Positions 18,466-27,388 are shown, counted from the stretch's first letter. The stretch: DNA of 64,000 nt from Clostridiales bacterium (GCA_018376135.1 JAHABX010000005.1:62001-126000), one strand, 5' to 3'. Numbers and translations are program-made. The notes: generated by a model not told the origin, from the letters alone.

Positions 18466-18507
18466 GCTGCAGAATCACCCAATCACATACAGAATCGAGG
18501 AAAACAT

Positions 18508-19731
18508 ATGATTAACGTAGTAGGACTTGGATATATCGGACTTCCCACGGCACTGATGTTTGCAGCGCACGGAGTGGAAGTGGTCGGAACGGATTACAAC
18601 AGGGAACTGGTAGATACTCTGAATGCGGGAAAGACCACCTTTGAGGAGGATGGTCTGGACGAGCTGTTTCAGGCGGCAGTGAAGAGGGGAATTCATTTTT
18701 CTCATGAATATCAGAAGACCGATATGTATATCGTTGCGGTGCCGACTCCTTATGACAAAGCCAGTAAGAAGGTGGATGCGGAATATGTGGCAGGGGCAGT
18801 GAAGAATGTGATGGAGGTCTGCCCGAAGGGAGCGGTGGTCGTGATTGAATCCACGGTCTCTCCCGGCACCATTGACAAGTATGTCCGCCCGGTTGTGGAG
18901 GAGAGAGGCTTTGTCATTGGAGAGGATATCCATCTGGTACATGCGCCGGAGCGTATTATTCCCGGAAATATGGTCTATGAGCTGAAGCATAATTCCCGTA
19001 CCATCGGTGCAGACAGCTGTGAGGTCGGAGAAAAGGTGAAGGCTCTTTACAGCTCTTTCTGCGAGGGGGAGATCGTGGTCACCGATATCCGTACGGCGGA
19101 GATGACGAAGGTAGTGGAAAATACCTTCCGTGATATTAATATTGCATTTGCCAATGAGCTGGCAAAGATCTGCCGCTCCGACAACATGGATGTGTACGAG
19201 ATCATCCGCATTGCCAATAAGCATCCCCGTGTCAATATCCTGACTCCCGGACCGGGCGTGGGCGGTCACTGTATTTCCGTGGATCCATGGTTCCTGGTGG
19301 GAGATTATCCGGGACTTGCCAATATCATTCTGGCAGCGCGGAAGATCAACGATTCCATGCCGGATTTTGTGCTGGAGCGGATCCATGAGATTATGAAAGA
19401 AAATGGCATTACCGATGTGGGCAGAGTGGGACTTTACGGACTGACCTACAAGGAAAATGTGGATGATATGAGAGAGAGCCCGACTCTTCAGATGCTGGAG
19501 AGTATGGACCGGCATCTGTGCGGCGGGCAGATCCGGGTCTATGATCCCTATGTGACCCGTGATGTGGTGAAAAATCAGTATCATGATCTGGACAGCTTCC
19601 TGAAGGATGTGGATCTGGTGGTGCTTCTGGTGGGGCATGACGAGATCAGGGAAAATATGGAAAAGCTACAGGGAAAAGTAGTCCTGGATACGAGACATAT
19701 CTGTTTCCTGGATGGCGTTTATCGGTTATAG
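18508..19731 (+). CDS. wecC: UDP-N-acetyl-D-mannosamine dehydrogenase
   Basis: A 407-residue nucleotide-sugar 6-dehydrogenase that oxidises UDP-ManNAc twice to UDP-ManNAcA using NAD. It has the Rossmann VGLGYIGLPTALMFA at the N-terminus, IESTVSPGT, HAPERIIPG, EMTKVVENTFRDINIAFANE, the catalytic Cys255 in GVGGHCISVDPWF, and the C-terminal GLTYKENVDDMRESP block. HAPERIIPG rather than the UDP-glucose dehydrogenase pattern favours the N-acetyl-hexosamine subclass. WecB at 3149 makes its substrate. AGGAAAAC precedes the ATG and the next gene follows directly. Confidence 0.95.
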   Translation: MINVVGLGYIGLPTALMFAAHGVEVVGTDYNRELVDTLNAGKTTFEEDGLDELFQAAVKRGIHFSHEYQKTDMYIVAVPTPYDKASKKVDAEYVAGAVKNVMEVCPKGAVVVIESTVSPGTIDKYVRPVVEERGFVIGEDIHLVHAPERIIPGNMVYELKHNSRTIGADSCEVGEKVKALYSSFCEGEIVVTDIRTAEMTKVVENTFRDINIAFANELAKICRSDNMDVYEIIRIANKHPRVNILTPGPGVGGHCISVDPWFLVGDYPGLANIILAARKINDSMPDFVLERIHEIMKENGITDVGRVGLYGLTYKENVDDMRESPTLQMLESMDRHLCGGQIRVYDPYVTRDVVKNQYHDLDSFLKDVDLVVLLVGHDEIRENMEKLQGKVVLDTRHICFLDGVYRL

Positions 19732-19749
19732 ATGGGAGAACATAGCAGT

Positions 19750-21873
19750 ATGAAGCAATTATTTTTAAATGTGAAGGACGGAAGCATGAAGCTGATCGAT
19801 CAGCCGATGCCTACAGTTAAGGAAAATATGGTGCTGGTGGAAAGCCTTTATACGGTAGTCAGTGCAGGAACGGAGAGAGGACTGACCTCTTTTGGCGGCA
19901 AGAATCTGGTGCAGAAGGCGCTGGAGCGCCCGGATCAGGTAAAGAAGGTGCTGGAGAAGCTGTCCACAGATGGAATCGTGACAACCATGGAGAGTGCGTT
20001 CAATAAGCTGGCGGAGCCCATGCCCATGGGATATTCCGGCGTGGGACGCGTTATTTCCTGCGGAAGGGGTGTGACCGAGGTGCAGGCAGGGGATCTGGTG
20101 GCCATGGTCGGGACCGCTTATCATTGTGAGATCAATCGGGTCAGCCGTACCATGCTGACCAGAGTGCCGGAGGAGTTGGAGGATTATCGTCAGGCAGCCT
20201 TCTGTGCCCTTGGAGGAATCGCCCTGGAAGGCATCCATCAGGCAGAGGTCGTGCCGGGAGAGACCGTGGCAGTTATCGGCATGGGACTTCTGGGACATAT
20301 TGTCAGCCGGATCCTCAATGCTTACGGCTGTGATGTGATCGGCTATGATGTGGCGGATAAGAGTATGCCGGGTACACGTCTGAAGGCATTTATCAATTCC
20401 AATGATGACAGTGCGGTGGATATGAGCAAGGCACTCACCCGGGGACGGGGCGTGGATAAGGTGATCATTACAGCGGCGGCAAACAGCAATGCCCCTATGG
20501 ATCTGGCGGCAGCCATTACCAGAGACCGCGGTATCATCTGTATGATCGGCGTGACTCAGATGAACATTGACCGTCGTCCGTATTATGAGCGGGAGCTTTC
20601 CTTCCGGATCGCACGTTCTTATGGAGCAGGACGTTATGACCCCACCTATGAGCAGAAGGGAATCGATTATCCTATCGGATATGTACGTTTTACAGAAGGA
20701 CGGAATGTGGAAGAATTTGTACGCCTGATCGCCCAGAAGAGAGCGGATTTTGCAGATTTGATCACTCATGAGATCCCATTTGAGCGGGCGGCAGACGCCT
20801 ATGAGATGATCACAAAGAATCCGAATCATGAGCGCTATATCGGAGTCCTTTTGAAATACAGCGAGAATGAGGAAAAATGGAAGGACACCATCGAGACCGG
20901 CAGTGAGAAGAAGGCAGTATCTTCTGAAAAGATCCGTCTGGGACTGATCGGAGCCGGGAATTTTGTGCGCAGCACCATGCTGCCGATCATGAAAGAAACC
21001 GGAAAGTTTGAATTCCGGGGACTTGCGACCACGGGAGGCGTTGGCGGAGCTCAGGCAAATGCGGGAACTCCGTTTTCCTATACGACCAATGATTATAAGA
21101 AGCTTCTGGAAGACCCTGAGATTGATCTGATCGCCGTCTCCACTCAGCACAACAGCCATGCGAAATTTGTGGTGGAGGCGCTGAAGGCCAATAAGAATGT
21201 CTATTGTGAGAAGCCTCTTTGTCTGACCCTGGAGGAGCTGGAGGATATCAGGGCTGCCTATGAACAGTCAGAGGGAGAGCTGTTCTGCGGACTGAACCGC
21301 AGACACGCACCGTTGATTCAACAGCTGAAAAAGGAAATGAAGACAGACCAGATTCCGGCAGTCTATGATTTCATTGCCAATGCCGGATTTATTCCGAAGG
21401 ATCACTGGGTACATGATGAGGCGGCAGGCGGCGGCAGGATTCTGGGTGAGGCGTGCCACTTTGTGGATCTGATCCAGTATCTGGACGGAAGCGAGCTTCA
21501 GGAGCTTCAGGTGACTGCGGCTCAGAACAATGCTTATCCAATGAATGACAACGTGCTGATCACACTCAGGTTTTCTTCAGGAGCGATCGGAAATATCATC
21601 TATTCCTCCATGGGATCGAAAAAGTATCCCAAGGAACAGCTTCGTGTGCTGTCCAACGGCTCTGTCTATGAGATGGATAATTTTATCCGTCTTCGGAAAT
21701 ACGGAAGCACAAAGACCGTGAAGGAGAAGCTGAAGCAGGATAAGGGTATCAAGGCTGAGTATGAGTATATCTGCAGGGTGCTGAAGGGAGCAGAGAAGAA
21801 TACGGTGATTGAGGATGCGTTCCGCGGACAGGAGCTGCTGATCAAAGCCATGCAGAAGGTGAAGGAAGTATGA
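19750..21873 (+). CDS. Two-domain oxidoreductase (zinc-less alcohol dehydrogenase fold fused to Gfo/Idh/MocA)
   Basis: A 707-residue fusion. Residues 1-365 form a medium-chain dehydrogenase (GYSGVGRVI, VAVIGMGLLGHIV nucleotide-binding loop). Residues 390-707 form a Gfo/Idh/MocA oxidoreductase, with GLIGAGNFVRSTM at the NAD site, YCEKPLCLT with the family Lys and GEACHFVDLIQYLDG. Such fusions occur next to heparinase-like proteins in surface-glycan loci, probably acting on a nucleotide- or lipid-linked sugar. The start chosen is ATG 19750 with GGGAGA about 10 bases upstream, since MKQLFLNVKDG matches the family N-terminus; ATG 19732 directly after the wecC stop is the alternative. It overlaps the next gene by 4 bases. 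Confidence 0.9.
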   Translation: MKQLFLNVKDGSMKLIDQPMPTVKENMVLVESLYTVVSAGTERGLTSFGGKNLVQKALERPDQVKKVLEKLSTDGIVTTMESAFNKLAEPMPMGYSGVGRVISCGRGVTEVQAGDLVAMVGTAYHCEINRVSRTMLTRVPEELEDYRQAAFCALGGIALEGIHQAEVVPGETVAVIGMGLLGHIVSRILNAYGCDVIGYDVADKSMPGTRLKAFINSNDDSAVDMSKALTRGRGVDKVIITAAANSNAPMDLAAAITRDRGIICMIGVTQMNIDRRPYYERELSFRIARSYGAGRYDPTYEQKGIDYPIGYVRFTEGRNVEEFVRLIAQKRADFADLITHEIPFERAADAYEMITKNPNHERYIGVLLKYSENEEKWKDTIETGSEKKAVSSEKIRLGLIGAGNFVRSTMLPIMKETGKFEFRGLATTGGVGGAQANAGTPFSYTTNDYKKLLEDPEIDLIAVSTQHNSHAKFVVEALKANKNVYCEKPLCLTLEELEDIRAAYEQSEGELFCGLNRRHAPLIQQLKKEMKTDQIPAVYDFIANAGFIPKDHWVHDEAAGGGRILGEACHFVDLIQYLDGSELQELQVTAAQNNAYPMNDNVLITLRFSSGAIGNIIYSSMGSKKYPKEQLRVLSNGSVYEMDNFIRLRKYGSTKTVKEKLKQDKGIKAEYEYICRVLKGAEKNTVIEDAFRGQELLIKAMQKVKEV

Positions 21874-22859
21874 GGATCCTTGTCTATGACGTAGCGGCGG
21901 ACAGCGGAGGAGCTGTGACGGTGCTGCAGAGCTTTTATGAGGAATTTCTGAAGGATACGGAAAATGAATATGTGTTTGTCCTGAGTGTTTATGAACTGCC
22001 GGAGACGGCACATATCAAGGTGCTGAATTTTCCGTGGATCAAGAAAAGTCCGCTCCATCGGCTGTATTTCGATCATTTTGCGGCGCATAAGCTGGTGAAA
22101 CGGTATCATGCGGATAAGGTACTGTCTCTGCAGAACATTGAGCTGCCCCACGCCGGCGTACCTCAGATCGTCTACGAGCACAATGCACTGCCCTTTGCAG
22201 AGTATCGCTTCAAGCCATGGGAGGCATTCCGTCCGTGGACGACTCAGCAGATCCTGGGACGGATGATGAAAAAATCCATCCGCAGGGCAGAGAAGGTGAT
22301 GGTGCAGACCAACTGGATGAAAGAGGAGATCGTGCGCCAGTGCAGGATTCCGGAGAGCCGGGTGGAGGTTAAATTTCCTCCGGTGGAGATGCTGGAAACG
22401 AAACCGTATCTGCTGAATGCAGAGAAGCCGGTTTTCTTTTATCCGGCAAATGCTTCGGCTTACAAAAACCACCGGACATTCCTGAAGGCCTGCATATATT
22501 TGAAAGAAAAAGGTCTTGAAAGCTATCAGGTAATCTGGACGGTTACCGGAGAAGAGAATGAAGGAATCCGCGCCATACGGAAAGAGGCGGAGGAGAAAGG
22601 GCTTCCCATAGAGTTCCGGGGGGCTATGCCCAGAAGAGAGCTGTTTGACCTGTATGCTTCCTCGGTGCTGGTGTTTCCCTCGTATATTGAGACTATCGGT
22701 CTTCCGCTTCTGGAGGCAAGATCTGCAGGCGCATGGATCGTGGTAGCAGACTGTCTGTATGCCAGAGACTGCGTGGGAGATTATGAAAGAGCGGAGTTTT
22801 TTGAGGCATTGGATGCCAGGAAGCTGAGTGAGATACTTGAGAATTGGGTGAAAAGGTAA
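21870..22859 (+). CDS. Glycosyltransferase family 4
   Basis: A 329-residue GT-B protein. The start MRILVYDVAADSGGAVTVL has the usual acceptor-side glycine motif, LPHAGVPQIVYEHNALPF is mid-protein, and PSYIETIGLPLLEARSAGA near the C-terminus is the E-x7-E donor-binding motif of family 4. It should add a sugar to the lipid-linked unit. The ATG overlaps the stop of the oxidoreductase by 4 bases, marking it as part of the same operon. Confidence 0.9.
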   Translation: MRILVYDVAADSGGAVTVLQSFYEEFLKDTENEYVFVLSVYELPETAHIKVLNFPWIKKSPLHRLYFDHFAAHKLVKRYHADKVLSLQNIELPHAGVPQIVYEHNALPFAEYRFKPWEAFRPWTTQQILGRMMKKSIRRAEKVMVQTNWMKEEIVRQCRIPESRVEVKFPPVEMLETKPYLLNAEKPVFFYPANASAYKNHRTFLKACIYLKEKGLESYQVIWTVTGEENEGIRAIRKEAEEKGLPIEFRGAMPRRELFDLYASSVLVFPSYIETIGLPLLEARSAGAWIVVADCLYARDCVGDYERAEFFEALDARKLSEILENWVKR

Positions 22860-22864
22860 CAAGT

Positions 22865-24364
22865 ATGAGTACAAATGAGAAAAAACTTTATCGTACGCTT
22901 TTAATCGTGTTCTTTGTGTTGTCTGTTCCTGTTTTTGTGCTGTCGTTTTATAATGTGCCGAGTGCTGATGATTATACTTTTGGGCGTCTTATGTATTCCT
23001 GGGTGAATGAGAATGGATATCACCTGGGAGGCATTTTAAAATGTGCAGTTCAAAATGCAGTAAATTATTATTTTACCTGGCAGGGAAGATATTCGGAATC
23101 CTTTTTTGCTTCTTTTATGCCAGAAATATTTGGTGCTTACTGGGCATGGACGATCATTATTTATTTGCTGCTTGCCGGAAGTATTATTTTCCTGTTCCGT
23201 TCTTTGGGAAAGTGTATGCTTCAGAAAGAAAATGCCTGGATAGGAACAGCGATTGCTGTGATAGTTTTGTTCGCGGTTACGCAGAAGATGCCATATCCGG
23301 TAGAAGCTTTTTTCTGGTTTGATGGTTCTATGGCATATATGCTGCATCATTCATTTTATATTTGGATGTGTGGTGTTATTATAAATTATTTTTTTACGGA
23401 AGACAGAAGGAAGAATAGAATATATATGGTTCTTATTTCTGTTTTGACGCTGCTTGCTGCCGGAGGAAATAATGTGACATCTTTTATCAGTATTCTGACA
23501 TACTGCGTTTTTGTCATGGCGGCAATTTTGATCCGTAGAAAATGGGGAATTTTTTTCCCGTTTGTATTGAGTATCTGTGGGTTTGTGGTGAGTTATCTGT
23601 CTCCGGGGACCAGAATCCGTGGTGGAGACAGCAGTAATTATACCCCCATTTTAACTGCCGTAAGTAAATGTTTTAAATGGACCATTCGCCAATATTTGTT
23701 AGGGTGGACTACAGCTGTAATTGTTGTTATGCTTCTTATCCTGACACCGTTGCTGGTAAAAGCTGTGGTGAAAATTGTTGAAAGATATAGTTTCAGATTT
23801 CCATTGCCGATACTGGTTGGCATAGGCTGTATATGTTTTATATCAGCGATGTCCAGTCCTGCATTTTACATATTGGGTGAACCGGGACCTGGAAGGATGC
23901 GGAATGTTATTTTTGTGAATTATATCATTTTGCTGGTTCTTGGTTACAGCTATTTATTAGGCTGGCTTGTGGCGAAACAACAGGAGAAGCAGATATGGAG
24001 AAAGGTTTCTGACTTTTATGAGACAATTCCATCCGGAGTATGCATTGGACTTGCAGTGCTGCTGGCAGGATTATTTTGTATCGGAAATTTTCAGAGTTAT
24101 GGAATTAGTCTGGAAGCAGCAAGGGAACTGGTATCAGGTGAAGCAAAACAGTATCATGGCGAATATCTGGAGAGAAAAGAGCTTTTTCAAAATACAGAAA
24201 TGAGAAATGTGGAAGTAGATCCTTACAGTGTAAAACCGTATCTTTTGTTTTTTGATGATATTACGGATGACCCGGAGAATTGGAAAAACACAGGTGTGAG
24301 TGATTTCTATGATAAAGATACCGTGCGTCTGAATCGATATGATCCAGAGGTGGACTATGATTAA
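22865..24364 (+). CDS. Multi-pass membrane protein, DUF6056-like
   Basis: A 499-residue protein with about eleven membrane segments. It has the N-terminal pattern FYNVPSADDYTFGRLMY followed by TWQGRYSESFF, which I associate with the DUF6056 family of putative GT-C-like enzymes in surface-glycan loci. The Asp pair in SADDYTF would be the candidate catalytic site. The ATG at 22865 is 5 bases after the GT4 stop, with AAAAGG upstream. The gene is more AT-rich than its upstream neighbours. It is the last gene of the polysaccharide locus; no terminator hairpin is obvious after it. Confidence 0.75.
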   Translation: MSTNEKKLYRTLLIVFFVLSVPVFVLSFYNVPSADDYTFGRLMYSWVNENGYHLGGILKCAVQNAVNYYFTWQGRYSESFFASFMPEIFGAYWAWTIIIYLLLAGSIIFLFRSLGKCMLQKENAWIGTAIAVIVLFAVTQKMPYPVEAFFWFDGSMAYMLHHSFYIWMCGVIINYFFTEDRRKNRIYMVLISVLTLLAAGGNNVTSFISILTYCVFVMAAILIRRKWGIFFPFVLSICGFVVSYLSPGTRIRGGDSSNYTPILTAVSKCFKWTIRQYLLGWTTAVIVVMLLILTPLLVKAVVKIVERYSFRFPLPILVGIGCICFISAMSSPAFYILGEPGPGRMRNVIFVNYIILLVLGYSYLLGWLVAKQQEKQIWRKVSDFYETIPSGVCIGLAVLLAGLFCIGNFQSYGISLEAARELVSGEAKQYHGEYLERKELFQNTEMRNVEVDPYSVKPYLLFFDDITDDPENWKNTGVSDFYDKDTVRLNRYDPEVDYD

Positions 24365-24377
24365 CTGAAAATACAAA

Positions 24378-24406
24378 TTGAAAAATAATTGGAAATAGTA
24401 TATATT
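24378..24406 (+). promoter_or_regulatory. Sigma-A-like promoter for the SEC-C gene
   Basis: TTGAAA (24378-24383), 17 bases, TATATT (24401-24406), 33 bases before the SEC-C protein start. Confidence 0.6.
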
Positions 24407-24438
24407 AATTCTAGATTACAAAAAGGATGGTTTTAAAA

Positions 24439-24945
24439 ATGGCATTATTAAAAGAGTGGCACAAAATTGCATATGATGAAACAAAGGACAAGGGTACGCT
24501 TGAGAGATTCTGGGCAAATTATTTTAATCTGGAAAAGGGTATCTATGAGCAGTTATTAGAAGCGCCGGATACAGAAGTAAAGGGTACGGTAAAGGAGCTG
24601 GCAGAGAAGTACGGTCTGAGCATTATGGAGATGACCGGTTTTCTGGACGGCATCAATGACAGTCTTGTGACTCCGAATCCAATCGAAGAGATGGAGGAGG
24701 ATACGGTTGTCAGCCTGAAGTTTGACAAGGAAAAGCTGTACAAGAATATGGTCGATGCAAAAGCAGACTGGCTGTATGAGCTTCCTCAGTGGGATGGCAT
24801 CTTTGACGAGGAGACCAGAAAGGCGCTCTATCTGGAGCAGAAGAAATCCGGTACGATTGTTAAGGGGCCGAAGGTTGGACGAAATGATCCGTGTCCTTGC
24901 GGCAGCGGCAGAAAATACAAACAGTGCTGTGGGAAAAAGGCTTGA
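24439..24945 (+). CDS. SEC-C motif protein
   Basis: A 168-residue protein ending in GRNDPCPCGSGRKYKQCCG, the zinc-binding SEC-C motif first described at the C-terminus of SecA. The preceding 140 residues are helical and have no named function. The start is placed at the second ATG (24439), because AAAAGGATGG just upstream forms the ribosome site; ATG 24427 is the alternative. The -35 box of the thrS leader promoter overlaps its stop codon. Its role is unknown; SEC-C motifs bind zinc and mediate protein or ribosome contacts in other proteins. Confidence 0.85.
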   Translation: MALLKEWHKIAYDETKDKGTLERFWANYFNLEKGIYEQLLEAPDTEVKGTVKELAEKYGLSIMEMTGFLDGINDSLVTPNPIEEMEEDTVVSLKFDKEKLYKNMVDAKADWLYELPQWDGIFDEETRKALYLEQKKSGTIVKGPKVGRNDPCPCGSGRKYKQCCGKKA

Positions 24946-24969
24946 CATAAGTCTGCCAGCTGTTATAAT
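24942..24969 (+). promoter_or_regulatory. Sigma-A promoter of the thrS leader
   Basis: TTGACA (24942-24947), 16 bases, TATAAT (24964-24969). Transcription should begin near 24976. Confidence 0.85.
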
Positions 24970-24975
24970 GAAAAA

Positions 24976-25150
24976 CAGATCAATATTGCGAACGCAATGA
25001 TGGGACTAACCACCCCGGAGTGGCTCTAATCCAGCCCGGTCGACGCCGTTATCGTCTAATGAGTGGTGCACGCAATTAGGGTGGAACCGCGGTAAATTCG
25101 TTTATCGTCCCTGAACAATCTATTTGGATTGTTCAGGGATATTTTTTTGA
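24976..25150 (+). promoter_or_regulatory. T-box riboswitch leader of thrS
   Basis: The T-box sequence AGGGTGGAACCGCGG lies at 25078-25092. It can pair through its AGGG with CCCT at 25109-25112 as antiterminator. The competing terminator is the 12-bp hairpin CCCTGAACAATC (25109-25120) with GATTGTTCAGGG (25127-25138), followed by a T-run. A stem-III-like element precedes the T-box. UGGA in the T-box complements a tRNA 3' end UCCA, and tRNA-Thr in this window has discriminator U. The region for Stem I is only about 65-85 bases and I could not place the specifier with certainty; ACC and ACU both occur around 25006-25012. Confidence 0.88.
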
Positions 25151-25172
25151 GAAGAAACAGGAGGAAGAAAAG

Positions 25173-27134
25173 ATGAGGATTACATTAAAAGATGGATCAG
25201 TCAAAGAATATGCAGAGAGTAAATCCATTATTGATATTGCATTTGATATCAGTGAGGGACTTGCAAGAGCAGCCTGCGCAGGTGAAGTGGATGGAGAAGT
25301 GGTTGATTTAAGAACCGTGATCGATCAGGATTGTACCTTGAATATTTTAACAGCGAGAGATGAAGAGGGACTTCGGGTAGTACGTCATACCTGCTCTCAT
25401 GTACTGGCTGAGGCAGTAAAGAATCTGTTCCCGGAGGCAAAGCTTGCCATTGGACCGGCAATCGATACGGGATATTACTATGATTTTGAAGCAGCGCCAT
25501 TTTCAAGAGAAGATCTGGATAAGATTGAAAAAGAGATGAAAAAAATCATCAAAAAGGGTGCAAAGCTGGAGAAATATACACTTCCGAGAGAAGAAGCAAT
25601 GAAATTTATGGAAGAAAAGGGAGAACCATACAAGGTAGAACTGATTCGTGATCTGCCGGAGGATTCGGTTATTTCCTTCTACAGCCAGGGAGATTTTGTG
25701 GATCTTTGTGCAGGACCACATCTGATGAGCACAAAGGGAATCAAGGCATTCAAGCTGACTTCTTCTTCCGGTGCATACTGGAGAGGTGATTCTGACCGGG
25801 CAATGCTTCAGAGAATCTATGGAAGTGCTTTTGCAACGAAGGAAGAGCTGGAGGCATATCTTCAGCATCTGGAGGATATCAAAAAGCGTGATCACAATAA
25901 GCTTGGCCGGGAGATGGAGCTTTTTACTACGGTTGATGTGATCGGACAGGGACTTCCGCTTATGATGCCGAAGGGAACCAAGATGATCCAGACACTTCAG
26001 AGATGGATTGAGGATGAAGAGGATAATAACTGGGGTTATGTCCGTACGAAGACTCCGCTGATGGCAAAGAGCGATCTGTACAAGATTTCCGGTCACTGGG
26101 ATCATTACAAGGACGGAATGTTTGTGCTGGGTGATGAAGAGAAGGACAAGGAGGTATTTGCACTCCGCCCGATGACCTGTCCGTTCCAGTATTATGTATA
26201 CAAGGCAAGCCAGAAATCTTACAGAGACCTGCCGATCCGTTATGGTGAGACCTCTACGCTGTTCCGTAATGAAGATTCCGGAGAGATGCATGGTCTGACC
26301 CGTGTCCGTCAGTTTACGATCTCCGAGGGACATCTGGTTGTCCGTCCGGATCAGATGGTAGAGGAGTTCAAGGGCTGCCTTGCACTGGCGAAAAAGTGTC
26401 TGACTACACTGGGACTGCAGGAGGATGTAACCTATCATCTTTCTAAATGGGATCCGGAAAACAAGGAAAAATACATTGGAGAGCCGGAGGTATGGAATGA
26501 GACAGAGCAGCATATCCGCAATATCCTGATCGAGCTGGATGTGCCTTTTGTAGAGGATGTGGGTGAAGCTGCATTCTATGGACCGAAGGTTGATATTAAC
26601 GCGAAAAATGTTTATGGAAAAGAAGACACCATGATTACGATCCAGTGGGATGCACTTCTGGCAGAGCAGTTTGATATGTACTATATTGATCAGAATGGAG
26701 AAAAGGTGCGTCCGTGCATCATTCACAGAACTTCCATTGGCTGCTATGAGAGAACGCTTGCATGGCTGATTGAAAAGTATGCAGGTATGTTCCCGACCTG
26801 GCTGTGCCCGGAGCAGGTACGTGTACTTCCAATCTCTGACAAATACCTTGCATATGCGGAAAAAGTGGAAAAAGAACTGAAGGCAAACGGAATTCTTGCT
26901 ACGGTGGATACCAGAGCAGAGAAGATCGGATATAAGATCCGTGAAACCAGACTTGCAAAGGTTCCTTATATGCTGGTAGTCGGTGAAAAGGAAGAGGCAG
27001 AAGGCAAGGTTGCAGTCAGAAGCCGTTTCCTTGGAGACGAGGGACAGAAGGATCTGCAGGAGTTTATTGATGCAATCTGCAAAGAGATCAGAACAAAAGA
27101 GATTCGTAAGATTGAGGTGCAGGAGCAGAAATAG
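25173..27134 (+). CDS. thrS: Threonyl-tRNA synthetase
   Basis: A 653-residue class II synthetase. The N-terminal TGS domain covers about residues 1-60, then the editing-type domain (RHTCSHVLAEAVKNLFPEAK), the catalytic core and the C-terminal anticodon-binding domain. Zinc ligands fit the Cys in RPMTCPFQYY, the His in ISEGHLV and the His in IIHRTSIGCYERTLAWL (motif 3). The usual NCPGH is replaced by TCPFQ. The start has AGGAGG 9 bases upstream. Expression is controlled by the T-box leader directly before it, which senses uncharged tRNA-Thr. Confidence 0.98.
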   Translation: MRITLKDGSVKEYAESKSIIDIAFDISEGLARAACAGEVDGEVVDLRTVIDQDCTLNILTARDEEGLRVVRHTCSHVLAEAVKNLFPEAKLAIGPAIDTGYYYDFEAAPFSREDLDKIEKEMKKIIKKGAKLEKYTLPREEAMKFMEEKGEPYKVELIRDLPEDSVISFYSQGDFVDLCAGPHLMSTKGIKAFKLTSSSGAYWRGDSDRAMLQRIYGSAFATKEELEAYLQHLEDIKKRDHNKLGREMELFTTVDVIGQGLPLMMPKGTKMIQTLQRWIEDEEDNNWGYVRTKTPLMAKSDLYKISGHWDHYKDGMFVLGDEEKDKEVFALRPMTCPFQYYVYKASQKSYRDLPIRYGETSTLFRNEDSGEMHGLTRVRQFTISEGHLVVRPDQMVEEFKGCLALAKKCLTTLGLQEDVTYHLSKWDPENKEKYIGEPEVWNETEQHIRNILIELDVPFVEDVGEAAFYGPKVDINAKNVYGKEDTMITIQWDALLAEQFDMYYIDQNGEKVRPCIIHRTSIGCYERTLAWLIEKYAGMFPTWLCPEQVRVLPISDKYLAYAEKVEKELKANGILATVDTRAEKIGYKIRETRLAKVPYMLVVGEKEEAEGKVAVRSRFLGDEGQKDLQEFIDAICKEIRTKEIRKIEVQEQK

Positions 27135-27175
27135 GAGATAAAATTTACAATTAATCGGTTTCGATCAGATTCTTG

Positions 27176-27268
27176 AAAATTCTTGAAAAAATTTGAAAAA
27201 ATTCATGAAAAAAACTTTTCAAAAATTTGTAAAAAGTTGTTGACAACCGGCTTCGGTTTTGGTATTAT
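27176..27268 (+). promoter_or_regulatory. tRNA promoter with phased A-tracts (UP-element-like)
   Basis: TTGACA (27240-27245), 17 bases, TATTAT (27263-27268). Upstream are six A-runs starting at 27176, 27186, 27196, 27208, 27221 and 27231, about one helical turn apart. This suggests bent DNA or an UP element for strong tRNA transcription. No clear thrS terminator lies in 27135-27240. Confidence 0.75.
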
Positions 27269-27300
27269 AACGGAGTCGGTTGTGAGACCGACAAACAAAT

Positions 27301-27373
27301 GGGGTCTTAGCTCAGCTGGGAGAGCATCTGCCTTACAAGCAGAGGGTCATAGGTTCGAGCCCTATAGGCCCCA
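27301..27373 (+). tRNA. tRNA-Val (anticodon TAC)
   Basis: A full cloverleaf of 73 bases. Acceptor GGGGTCT pairs with AGGCCCC, and the discriminator is A. The anticodon stem TCTGC/GCAGA holds the loop CTTACAA with anticodon TAC. The T-loop GGTTCGAGCCC is canonical. The 3' CCA is not encoded. Confidence 0.95.
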
Positions 27374-27388
27374 TTGAAAAATTAATAT

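Noticed and set aside
23036..23350. Antisense open frame of 104 codons inside the DUF6056-like gene
   Set aside because: A shadow of the membrane protein gene; no ribosome site and no recognisable protein pattern.
24984..24997. ATTGCGAACGCAAT palindrome as an operator before thrS
   Set aside because: It lies downstream of the transcription start within the T-box leader and is better explained as an RNA hairpin of the leader.
27183..27377. A 64-codon open frame across the tRNA-Val region
   Set aside because: It covers the A-tract promoter and the tRNA itself; the amino acid sequence is low complexity and there is no ribosome site.
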